This document shows, one piece after another, positions 1-6,181 of a stretch of DNA of 6,764 bases. The notes under the pieces were generated by a model. That model had not been told where the DNA came from. It saw only the letters and a program-made list of their open reading frames with translations, and searched no databases. Source of the DNA: CAJQQY01 sp964352225. GTDB taxonomy: Bacteria > Bacteroidota > Bacteroidia > Chitinophagales > Saprospiraceae. How positions within the stretch are numbered: position 1 is the first letter of the stretch; every line of letters starts with the position of its first letter. The stretch spans positions 1-6,764 of the forward strand of contig CAYGRM010000365.1 in the NCBI GenBank assembly GCA_964352225.1, given 5' to 3'. The position numbers and the translations under genes are program-made.

Positions 1-175
1 AAAGTTTCGTAAACGTTAGCATCCAATTGAAATTTGAATACCTTAAAATGGAATTGACCAAATGAATTCATCTAGAACCATATTTTTCCTTTAAATGAAA
101 AATATAATGTTGTCAGCGTTCAAAGAAAATTCAATTCCTAAAATGAAATCAGTTAGTGCGTAGTGATAAAAAAGA
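1..175. other. Left-edge region without a firm gene
   Basis: This A/T-rich stretch lies beyond the secDF terminator. All plus-strand frames hit stops early; the longest open one from the edge ends in TGA at 62-64. On the minus strand an ATG at 71-69, preceded in frame by TAG, opens a 23-codon frame that runs off the left edge (it begins MNSFGQFHFKVF). This could be the first part of a gene whose body lies outside the window, or chance. I recognise no family and see no convincing promoter upstream of it. A weak A/T-only hairpin (stems 80-88 and 97-105) is present, and nothing else. Confidence 0.25.
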
Positions 176-209
176 AAATGGACTTTGAAAGTTAATTCAA
201 AGTCCATTT
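168..209 (-). terminator. Intrinsic terminator of secDF
   Basis: A perfect 14-bp inverted repeat (176-189 with 196-209) encloses a 6-nt loop. Read on the minus strand, the stem is followed by TCTTTTTT (175-168), giving the U-rich tail of a Rho-independent terminator. The plus-strand side has no comparable T run, so the direction is minus. It lies about 100 nt beyond the secDF stop, with a palindromic repeat in between, and is the obvious end of that transcript. Confidence 0.85.
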
Positions 210-238
210 ATATGATATTTTAATCAATACCGTCTATC

Positions 239-307
239 ACCTCCCTCGCAACTTTTTTGATTGCCAAAGGCAAAATCAAAAAAGGCTCCCCTTTAGGGGC
301 TGGGGGT
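239..307. repeat. GC-rich palindromic intergenic repeat next to the secDF stop
   Basis: This short element stands out in an A/T-rich spacer. On the minus strand it starts ACCCCCAGCCCC directly after the secDF TAA and ends GGGAGGT. It contains a CCCC-TTTA-GGGG palindrome (288-299) and a second hairpin made of CTTTTTTGATTGCC (252-265) and its complement at 269-284, with a 2-nt bulge. The outer ACC-CCC and GGG-A-GGT ends can also pair, so the unit folds as a two-armed structure. From memory, blocks like AGCCCCTAAAGGGGAGC recur between genes in many Bacteroidota genomes, so I infer a dispersed REP-like or MITE-like repeat. The window has only one copy, so repetition is not shown here. Confidence 0.6.
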
Positions 308-3300
308 TTAGCTATCAGAAGAAACTGGTCTTCTAAATCCTTTTTGCTTTTTAGCAGCTTTTGATTTCGGCTTCAAGTCTCCACTTAAATCGTAGAAAAC
401 TGGAGTTGCAACGAAAACAGAAGAATAAGTTCCGACAACCACACCGATCAACAAGGCAAATGCAAATCCTTGAATACTTCCTCGTCCGAAGATGAAAAGC
501 ATCGCGATTACAAATAACGTTGTTAAAGAGGTGATTACCGTTCTACTGATGGTTGAATCAATCGCTTTGTTCACGATTTCTTCTTTAGACCATCCAGTAT
601 ATTGATTCATGTACTCTCTAATTCTATCGAATACAACCACCGTATCATTGATCGAGTAACCAATTACGGTCAAAATCGCAGCAATGAAGGCTTGATCGAT
701 TTCCATAGGGAATGGTAAAATTCCATGTAGAAGAGAGAAAATAGACAATACAATCAAGGAATCGTGAAATAATGCGGCAACTGCACCTGCACTATATTCC
801 CAACGAGTAAATCGAATCATGATATAAAGGAAAACAACTAATAAGGCGAAAATACCTGCATAGAAAGAAGTCCTACGAATATCATCAGCAATAGTTGGTC
901 CTACTTTACTAGAACTAATTACGTGGGTAACTCCAACTTGATCGCTTTTGAATTTTTTCATATCAAGATTTCCACCAGCAGTTTTGTTTACACCGTTGAA
1001 AAGTGCAGACATTACTTTGTCAGCTGTGTCATCATTATTCTCATTAATCAAATAAGAGGTCGTAATTGCAAAAGTATTGTTGGTACTTACTGATTTCACT
1101 ACAGGGTCAGGAGCATCAACGAATGCTTCTTTTAAGTTAGCTTTCAAAGTTGCCATGTCAACAGTTACATCATCAGCAAACTGAACATTGTAAGCGTATC
1201 CACCTTTAAATTCTACCCCTAACTCAAAACCTCTAGTGAACATAGATCCAAATCCAGCTAATATAATAAGACCTGAAATCATGTAAGCCATCTTTCGTTT
1301 TCCTAACCAATCTACTTGAACATTGGCGAAGGCATTTTTAGACATTCCAGTCCAGAAACTCAATTCTTTATCTTTTCCAATCCACCAGTCAATAATTAAT
1401 CGACCAACTAAAACAGCAGTAAATAAAGAACAAATTACACCAATGATCAAAACAACTGCAAAGCCTTTAATTGGTCCTAAACCAAAGTAAGCTAAGACAC
1501 CAGCAACGAGTAGGGTAGTTACATTGGCATCAATAATCGCAGAATAGGAATGTTGGAAACCATCTCGAATAGCTGCAGCATTTGATTTGCCAGCTCGAAG
1601 TTCCTCTCTAATTCTTTCGTAAATGATTACGTTAGCATCGACGGCCATACCAATAGTCAAAACGATACCTGCGATTCCAGGTAAGGTTAGAACTGTTCCG
1701 AATGAAGCCAAAGATCCAAAAATGAACGCTACGTTTAATAACAAAGCAATGATCGAAACGATACCTGCTCCACCATAGTAACTCATCATAAATAAAAGAA
1801 CTAGCAAAGTACCAGCACCCAAAGCAGTAATACTTCTTGAAGTATTTTCAGCACCTAAAGTAGGTCCAACCACAGCTTCTTGAATGATTACTGGTTTCGC
1901 AGGTAATTTTCCAATTTCCAAAATTCGAGCTAAATCACCCGCTTCTTGAACATCAAATCCACCCGAGATACTTGTTCGTCCTCCTGAGATAGCTCCATTT
2001 CTTACACTTGGGCAAGAAACGACTTCATTATCTAGCACGATACCGATTTCACGGGCACCATTTTCAGAAGCAAATTTTGTCATTTTATACCAAGTAGTAG
2101 CTCCTTCATTATTCATTCCCAAAGTAACCTCGATTTGACCTTGGTTAGTTTGAGTAGATGCAGTAGTGATAACATCTCCTTCAAGAGGAGCAATATCGCC
2201 TTTTCGTTTCTTGATACCATATAAATACATTTGATCTGATTCTTCACCATCATCATTTGCACTTACAACTGGTTTATAACCCCACATCAAAGTTAAGTCA
2301 CGTGGTAACATGTTTTGAACTGCTGGGTTTCTAAATAATGCATTTATTGCAGAAGTATCGTTTGGTCTAGCAAATCCCATAATTGGGCTTCCTTGACCAT
2401 CTTGACCTGGAGAAGTATTTGGAGCAAATAATTTGAATAATGGTCCAGCTTCTCTTTGAGCAAATTCAGGATTAGGAATTTGAATAGTATCGATACTAGC
2501 AATTTCAGTAGTTGCATTTCCTAATGTATCAGTTACATAGGTAGTATCAACTTGAGAGATAAATTCAGGTGCTTCTACTTCTGTTGAATCTTTTTCAGTT
2601 GCACCTAATTTTTCCAATCTTTCATCCATGTCAGCAAATGCTTGGATAATTTGGAAATTATTATCTGAGTTTCTGTAGGTCTGCCAAAACTCCAATTTCG
2701 CAGTTGCTTCCAAGAAAGCTCTTGCTCTTGCTGGGTTTTTGATCCCTGGTAATTCTACTACAATCATATCACGAGCAGCATCCAAAGAAACATTTGGTTG
2801 AACTACTCCTAATTTGTCAATCCGTTCTCTTAATCTTTCGTAGGTATTTTTTACTACTCCTGTAGATTTAGTTCGTAACCAGCTAGCTACAACATCATTA
2901 GAAGAGTTTATATTCAATGTATTGTCATCATCACCTGTATTCAAAAAGTATGGAGCCAATGATTGACCTGGGTTAGCAGCTTCATAGGCATCAACAAATA
3001 AAGTAACAAAATCAGAATTATTATTCGCTTGGTTTTGTTTCGCAGTTTTTAACGCATCTTCAAAAGGAGGCCCGGTATTATTATCCCTGGCCAGCGCCAT
3101 GAGATATTCACTTAAATCGACTTGCATCACAACGCTCATTCCACCGACTAAATCTAGTCCATAAGCTAATTGAGAATTCTTTAAATCTTGGTAGGTGTAA
3201 TCCTTGAAAGGACTGTCCCATACCACTTCCTTGGAGATCGAATCCAAGTACACGCCTAACTTCTCGTTGTAGGCTTCGGTTCCTTGTTCGCCGTAGCTTA

Positions 3301-3418
3301 GTGCATATTCAACAGCTTCTTGATCTACATTATTCGTTTTTGTAGAAAGAAAGAACTGCCAAATACAAACTAGTGCCATTAGCACAAGAAAGAATTTGAT
3401 AAGGCCTTTACCTTGCAT
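308..3418 (-). CDS. secDF: Protein translocase subunit SecDF (SecD-SecF fusion)
   Basis: This inner-membrane Sec accessory protein uses the proton gradient to help pull exported proteins through SecYEG. It has 1036 residues, with SecD and SecF fused as is usual in Bacteroidota. After an N-terminal membrane segment (about 7-24) comes the SecD signature GLDLVGG (87-93) and ELPGIKNPARA (222-232). A long periplasmic domain follows, to about 525. The SecD membrane half contains MAVDANVIIYERIREELRAG (591-610). The SecF half starts near 700, with FELGVEFKGG (731-740), KVGPTI (838-843) and IGYSINDTVVVFDRIRE (919-935). By family comparison the proton-relay residues are D594, D925 and R959, all present. 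The C-terminus is lysine-rich (1017-1028). The periplasmic part carries an acidic, Thr/Ser-rich stretch (about 270-320) not typical of E. coli SecD. ATG at 3418 is the only sensible start; there is no Shine-Dalgarno sequence. The gene is apparently monocistronic and divergent from the Kbp gene. Confidence 0.97.
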   Translation of the reverse strand: MQGKGLIKFFLVLMALVCIWQFFLSTKTNNVDQEAVEYALSYGEQGTEAYNEKLGVYLDSISKEVVWDSPFKDYTYQDLKNSQLAYGLDLVGGMSVVMQVDLSEYLMALARDNNTGPPFEDALKTAKQNQANNNSDFVTLFVDAYEAANPGQSLAPYFLNTGDDDNTLNINSSNDVVASWLRTKSTGVVKNTYERLRERIDKLGVVQPNVSLDAARDMIVVELPGIKNPARARAFLEATAKLEFWQTYRNSDNNFQIIQAFADMDERLEKLGATEKDSTEVEAPEFISQVDTTYVTDTLGNATTEIASIDTIQIPNPEFAQREAGPLFKLFAPNTSPGQDGQGSPIMGFARPNDTSAINALFRNPAVQNMLPRDLTLMWGYKPVVSANDDGEESDQMYLYGIKKRKGDIAPLEGDVITTASTQTNQGQIEVTLGMNNEGATTWYKMTKFASENGAREIGIVLDNEVVSCPSVRNGAISGGRTSISGGFDVQEAGDLARILEIGKLPAKPVIIQEAVVGPTLGAENTSRSITALGAGTLLVLLFMMSYYGGAGIVSIIALLLNVAFIFGSLASFGTVLTLPGIAGIVLTIGMAVDANVIIYERIREELRAGKSNAAAIRDGFQHSYSAIIDANVTTLLVAGVLAYFGLGPIKGFAVVLIIGVICSLFTAVLVGRLIIDWWIGKDKELSFWTGMSKNAFANVQVDWLGKRKMAYMISGLIILAGFGSMFTRGFELGVEFKGGYAYNVQFADDVTVDMATLKANLKEAFVDAPDPVVKSVSTNNTFAITTSYLINENNDDTADKVMSALFNGVNKTAGGNLDMKKFKSDQVGVTHVISSSKVGPTIADDIRRTSFYAGIFALLVVFLYIMIRFTRWEYSAGAVAALFHDSLIVLSIFSLLHGILPFPMEIDQAFIAAILTVIGYSINDTVVVFDRIREYMNQYTGWSKEEIVNKAIDSTISRTVITSLTTLFVIAMLFIFGRGSIQGFAFALLIGVVVGTYSSVFVATPVFYDLSGDLKPKSKAAKKQKGFRRPVSSDS

Positions 3419-3466
3419 TTGTAAAAAAATTTTAAAAATTTAAAAATACGTTAAAATAAAATCGCG

Positions 3467-3474
3467 CAAATATA
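3467..3474 (-). promoter_or_regulatory. Probable -7 box of the secDF promoter
   Basis: On the minus strand this reads TATATTTG followed by CG, an exact match to the Bacteroidota primary sigma -7 consensus TAnnTTTG. It would start transcription near 3460, giving a leader of about 40 nt that is almost pure A/T up to the secDF ATG. I do not find a good TTTG -33 element at the usual distance, so the call rests on the -7 box and its position. Confidence 0.6.
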
Positions 3475-3509
3475 CAAGTTTTGACTAATAAATGCTTGTT
3501 TTTTTGGCA

Positions 3510-3541
3510 TTTGTGAAAGTGCAAAAACTATTCTACTTTTG
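3510..3541 (+). promoter_or_regulatory. Promoter of the Kbp-like gene
   Basis: The plus strand shows TTTG at 3510-3513 and TACTTTTG at 3534-3541, separated by 20 nt. This matches both halves of the Bacteroidota promoter pattern (TTTG, about 19-21 nt, TAnnTTTG). Initiation near 3548 would leave a leader of about 150 nt before the ATG at 3698. A second TAnnTTTG match (TAGTTTTG, 3583-3590) lies inside that leader without a good -33 partner and could be an alternative promoter. The secDF -7 box lies about 60 bp away on the other strand, so the two polymerase sites are close to back to back. Confidence 0.65.
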
Positions 3542-3697
3542 CGTCGATATAATTTTTTACGATGAGAAACAAAGATTGTTGATAGTTTTGTCTGGTTTTT
3601 ACTAACATTTTTTCAAATGAACTAAACAGAAAAACTTATTCACCCATCTTAAACTCTCAATTGTAATATTTCCAAACCTAAAATTGATCAATTACTA

Positions 3698-4189
3698 ATG
3701 GGACTATTTTCATTTTTAAAAAAAGCAGGCGCTAGTTCTTTGAATAAGAAAGAAGTAGCTAAAGTTGAAAAAACTGACGAAATCAAAAAGTTAGAAGAAA
3801 AACTTTTGAACAAGCAAAAAACACTTGTATTAGAAGGTATCGTTGGAAGTCTTGGTGTACAAACTAAAGACTTAACAGTAAAGTTTTCTGGAGAGAAAGC
3901 TACTGTCTCTGGTGAAGTTGGAAGCAACGAAGATCGTGAGAAAATTATCCTTGCTTTGGGTAACGTTTCTGGCGTAGCTACTGTTGACGACAAACTTATC
4001 GTAAAAAAAGCTACTCCTGAGGCAGTTTTTTACACAGTTAAAAAAGGAGACACTTTAGGCAAAATCGCTAAAGAACACTATGGAAAAGCTGGAATGTACA
4101 AGGAAATCTTTGCTGCTAACCAGCCAATGCTGAAGAGCGCTGACAAAATTTATCCAGGACAAGTTCTAAGAATTCCTCCTGCGAAATAA
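3698..4189 (+). CDS. kbp: BON and LysM domain protein, Kbp/YgaU-like potassium-binding protein
   Basis: This 163-residue protein closely resembles E. coli Kbp (YgaU, 149 residues), a cytoplasmic protein that binds K+ through its BON domain and changes conformation. The match runs end to end. It has the MGLFSFLKKAG start, a BON domain at about 40-103 with ALGNVSGVATVDD (86-98), then a LysM domain at about 111-161. The LysM domain starts FYTVKKGDTL (111-120) and ends KSADKIYPGQVLRIP (146-160). There is no signal peptide or lipobox, which fits a cytoplasmic location even though LysM usually binds peptidoglycan. Compared with E. coli, residues 12-45 form a more lysine/glutamate-rich, helical linker. 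The ATG at 3698 is supported by homology at the very N-terminus; no Shine-Dalgarno is visible. The gene is monocistronic, with its own promoter. K+ binding here is inferred from the family. Confidence 0.9.
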   Translation: MGLFSFLKKAGASSLNKKEVAKVEKTDEIKKLEEKLLNKQKTLVLEGIVGSLGVQTKDLTVKFSGEKATVSGEVGSNEDREKIILALGNVSGVATVDDKLIVKKATPEAVFYTVKKGDTLGKIAKEHYGKAGMYKEIFAANQPMLKSADKIYPGQVLRIPPAK

Positions 4190-4200
4190 TTTATTTGAGT

Positions 4201-4262
4201 GATGAGTAATGAGTGATGGACAACGAGTTCCTCACGTCAAAACTCATCACTCATCACTCATC
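4201..4262. repeat. Inverted array of 7-bp repeats between convergent genes
   Basis: The left arm (4201-4218) is built of GATGAGT-type heptamers and the right arm (4245-4262) of CTCATCA-type heptamers. They are reverse complements over 18 bp with one mismatch (4208 against 4255), which becomes a G-U pair in the minus-strand RNA. The loop is 26 nt (4219-4244). The array fills the 88-bp gap between the convergent Kbp-like and dehydrogenase genes, so it may end transcripts from both sides. Neither side has a proper T run, so terminator function is only a suggestion. A further copy of the unit (TTCATCAC) lies at 4271-4278. Confidence 0.7.
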
Positions 4263-4263
4263 A

Positions 4264-4284
4264 TTTATAGTTCATCACTATAAA
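4264..4284 (-). repeat. Small hairpin over the dehydrogenase stop codon
   Basis: A perfect 8-bp inverted repeat (TTTATAGT at 4264-4271, ACTATAAA at 4277-4284) with a 5-nt loop overlaps the TAG stop of the dehydrogenase (4280-4278). It is A/T-only apart from one G-C pair, so its stability is low. It may assist termination together with the adjacent heptamer array. Confidence 0.4.
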
Positions 4285-5231
4285 GCATTTCTCAACTTTC
4301 CATTCAGGAATCCTTCCACATTTTTCACTACCTCATTCAATAACCTTTTTCTCGCTGCTAAACTTGCCCAAGCTTGATGTGGTGTGATAATACAATTTTC
4401 TACTCCTAACAAAACATGATCTGGAGAAGGAGGTTCTGCTGATAAAACGTCTAATCCTGCACCTGCAATTCTTTTGTTTTCCAACGCATTTCTTAGAGCT
4501 AATTCATTGACCAAGCCACCACGTGAGGTATTGATTAGATATGCAGTTGATTTCATTTTTGCTAGATTAAGCAAAGAAATGATTCCTTTATTTTCGTCTG
4601 TCAAAGGGGCATGGAGACTCAGTACATCACTTTGAGAAAATAAGTCGTCCAAACTAACATATTCAATTCCTTCGATTTCTTCTTTTTGTGGATTTTTTCG
4701 GTGAACGATTACTTTCATTCCAAAAGCTAAAGCAACCTCAGCCACCGCTTTTCCTATTTTTCCAAAACCATAAATTCCCATTACTTTCCCATAAATTTCA
4801 TCAATGGGTTGGTGCCAATAAGCAAAGTCATTTTGTTTAGACCAAACGCCTTGGTGGACTTCTTGGTTATATTTTTCTACTTGATTCGTTAAAGCAAAAA
4901 GTAAAGCAAAAACATGTTGAGCTACAGCTGGAGTACTGTAACCGCTGACATTTGAAACAGGAATATTTTTTTCTTTACAATAATCCAAATCCACATTATT
5001 ATATCCTGTCGCAGAAATACAAATGTATTTGAGACGAGGAAGTTGTGCTAAAATGGGACGATCCAAAACTTGTTTATTAACAATTAAGATGTCAGCGGAT
5101 TCAGCTCTTTCGATAATCATCTTTCGATCTGTTCTAGGAAAAACTTCCAAACTAGAAAGTGCTTCCAGACTGTCCCAATTTAAATCTCCTGGGTTAAGTG
5201 TATGTCCGTCTAAAGCAACTATTTTTATCAT
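4278..5231 (-). CDS. D-2-hydroxyacid dehydrogenase, glycerate dehydrogenase (HprA)-like
   Basis: This is a cytoplasmic NAD(P)-dependent oxidoreductase interconverting 2-keto acids and D-2-hydroxy acids. At 317 residues it has the family's normal length. The N-terminal part of the substrate domain includes ATGYNNVD (74-81). The Rossmann domain has GKVMGIYGFGKIGKAVA (148-164), with the G155-x-G157-x-x-G160 nucleotide loop. The catalytic triad is R237 in NTSRGGLVNE, E266 in LDVLSAEPP and H285 in ITPHQAWAS. The TPHxAWAS form and the overall pattern resemble HprA-type hydroxypyruvate/glycerate dehydrogenases more than SerA, and there is no ACT domain. The strand after the glycine loop ends VIVHRKN (174-180). 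It lacks the usual acidic residue and has Arg/Lys, hinting at NADPH preference. The ATG at 5231 is the natural start. The gene lies 95 bp downstream of the lipoprotein gene on the same strand, so co-transcription is possible. The exact substrate is not determined. Confidence 0.93.
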   Translation of the reverse strand: MIKIVALDGHTLNPGDLNWDSLEALSSLEVFPRTDRKMIIERAESADILIVNKQVLDRPILAQLPRLKYICISATGYNNVDLDYCKEKNIPVSNVSGYSTPAVAQHVFALLFALTNQVEKYNQEVHQGVWSKQNDFAYWHQPIDEIYGKVMGIYGFGKIGKAVAEVALAFGMKVIVHRKNPQKEEIEGIEYVSLDDLFSQSDVLSLHAPLTDENKGIISLLNLAKMKSTAYLINTSRGGLVNELALRNALENKRIAGAGLDVLSAEPPSPDHVLLGVENCIITPHQAWASLAARKRLLNEVVKNVEGFLNGKLRNAL

Positions 5232-5316
5232 TTAAAAATCAGGAATTAAATTTTAACTAATTGATTATCAGTTTGTTATAAGGGAGTAGTGTTGCTTGTG
5301 TTTATCTCTAATGGTT

Positions 5317-5343
5317 AATTCGTTGGCTATTGATTAACGAATT
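5317..5343 (-). repeat. Hairpin straddling the lipoprotein gene stop codon
   Basis: An 8-bp perfect inverted repeat (AATTCGTT at 5317-5324, AACGAATT at 5336-5343) with an 11-nt loop spans the TAG stop of the lipoprotein gene (5329-5327). No T run follows on the minus strand, so it is not a standard intrinsic terminator. It could be a weak 3' stability structure or chance. Confidence 0.3.
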
Positions 5344-5893
5344 GTTTTAAATGTAATTCCAAGCTACTATACAATTCAGCCATCCGATGTGGACATCCAA
5401 AGCATGCTTTAAAACTACCATCCGTTCTAAGATCATTTGGAAAAACAAAGGTTCTAGTTTTACTATCTTTTTTGATGAGGCTCAGTAATTCATTCAAATC
5501 ATTTTCCTTAATTATGATAGATTGGCGATTGGTATTTTCCCTCATTTTATTAACTATGTAAATTTCCTCAAACTGTTCTTCTCCTATTTTTTCTCCATAA
5601 AATTCATTCGGTGTTTCTAAAACGAGCAATGGAATGTTATCAATATTTAAGTGAAATATTCCAATTGGCGTTTCATCACATCTAACAGAGCCGTAGGAAT
5701 TTATTAGAGAAAATTCATTCATAGAATTCGTTGCCCATAGTTCTACTTTCTGCTCTTTTTTGAAAAAAAGTAGATGCAAAAGTACAATATCTTCTGCTAA
5801 GGTTTTTCCCTCAGAATTGTTTTGAGTTGAATTATTTTGACAAGAAAAAAAACTTAGAATGAGCAGCAAAAGGCAGATTTTGGAACATTTCAT
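5327..5893 (-). CDS. Small lipoprotein of unknown function, possible degenerate YafK/YkuD-fold protein
   Basis: The 188-residue protein begins with a basic-hydrophobic signal (4-17) and a lipobox-like FFSC, with Cys18 as the probable lipidated residue. An Asn/Ser/Gln-rich tether (19-28) follows, so it is probably anchored in the envelope. I do not recognise a family with certainty. By eye the body recalls YafK-type L,D-transpeptidases: KVELWATNS (49-57), an INSYG strand (64-68), DETPIGIFHLN (73-83), TPNEFYGEKIG (94-104), then a helix and TFVFPNDLR (148-156). The usual catalytic His-Gly...Ser-x-Gly-Cys segment should fall near 111-125 but reads IYIVNKMRENTNRQS, with no His or Cys, so if related it is probably inactive. 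The tail has CFGC (164-167), a CxxC pair that could bind metal or form a disulfide. The start at 5893 fits the signal peptide. An intrinsic terminator ends 22 nt upstream, so expression may depend on read-through. Confidence 0.8.
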   Translation of the reverse strand: MKCSKICLLLLILSFFSCQNNSTQNNSEGKTLAEDIVLLHLLFFKKEQKVELWATNSMNEFSLINSYGSVRCDETPIGIFHLNIDNIPLLVLETPNEFYGEKIGEEQFEEIYIVNKMRENTNRQSIIIKENDLNELLSLIKKDSKTRTFVFPNDLRTDGSFKACFGCPHRMAELYSSLELHLKQFVNQ

Positions 5894-5915
5894 GTGCTAG
5901 AATTAATAAAGAGTC

Positions 5916-5951
5916 AAAAAAAACAAGTCCCTTTGCTAGGCAAAAGGACTT
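5916..5951 (-). terminator. Strong intrinsic terminator or attenuator before the lipoprotein gene
   Basis: The arms at 5925-5936 and 5940-5951 pair over 12 bp with a 3-nt loop. The single non-Watson-Crick position is a U-G pair when read on the minus strand. Eight Ts (5923-5916) follow one base after the stem on that strand. This is a textbook minus-strand Rho-independent terminator, most simply the end of the DUF547 transcript. It ends only 22 nt before the lipoprotein ATG, so no independent promoter fits between them. It could therefore also act as an attenuator in that gene's leader. Confidence 0.85.
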
Positions 5952-6028
5952 AGGTAAAGATATATTTTTTAATGTCTTTTTTTTAATTAGATGCTTAAAT
6001 GATCCAAAATTAGGTGATGTATTATTTA

Positions 6029-6181
6029 GAGCATGTTTAAATTTTTACCGTCTTGAAAACCAACGATTTATGAACCTTGGGTCCAATTTAAATTTTATTT
6101 AGCTCGCTAAACTTCAAATGAAATTGTTAGCAAGAACCACAAATCATTGATTTTCAATTAGTTAAAAATTTAAACATGCTC
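6029..6181. mobile_element. MITE-like element, full-length hairpin with TTA target duplication
   Basis: The 153-bp element has perfect 19-bp terminal inverted repeats, GAGCATGTTTAAATTTTTA at 6029-6047 and its reverse complement at 6163-6181. It is flanked by TTA on both sides (6026-6028 and 6182-6184). The inner halves also match: 6053-6079 against 6131-6157 agree at 21 of 27 positions, and the centre TTTAGC-TC-GCTAAA (6098-6111) closes the fold. It contains no ORF. Palindromic non-coding structure plus a short duplication is what a MITE shows. GAG ends and a TNA duplication recall the IS1031 group of the IS5 family, but that link is from memory. The right-hand TTA is the DUF547 stop codon. 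Transcription from DUF547 would carry it as RNA hairpin in the 3' UTR. Confidence 0.75.

Noticed and set aside
80..105. Hairpin with 9-bp arms near the left edge
   Set aside because: The arms are nearly all A/T and there is no associated gene end or T run in a useful direction; it is easily due to base composition.
3688..3993. Minus-strand ORF of 101 codons
   Set aside because: It lies wholly opposite the well-supported Kbp-like gene, has a Ser/Phe-rich antisense composition and no recognisable motif.
4201..4262. CRISPR-like array because of regularly repeated short units
   Set aside because: The units are 7 bp, tandem without spacers and arranged as an inverted repeat, and no cas gene is near.
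5023..5235. Plus-strand ORF of 70 codons
   Set aside because: It is antisense to the N-terminal part of the dehydrogenase and has no motif or promoter of its own.
5952..6028. Possible small gene between the terminator and the MITE
   Set aside because: The 77 bases are A/T-rich with stops in all frames and no start of note; they fit the original 3' UTR of the DUF547 gene.
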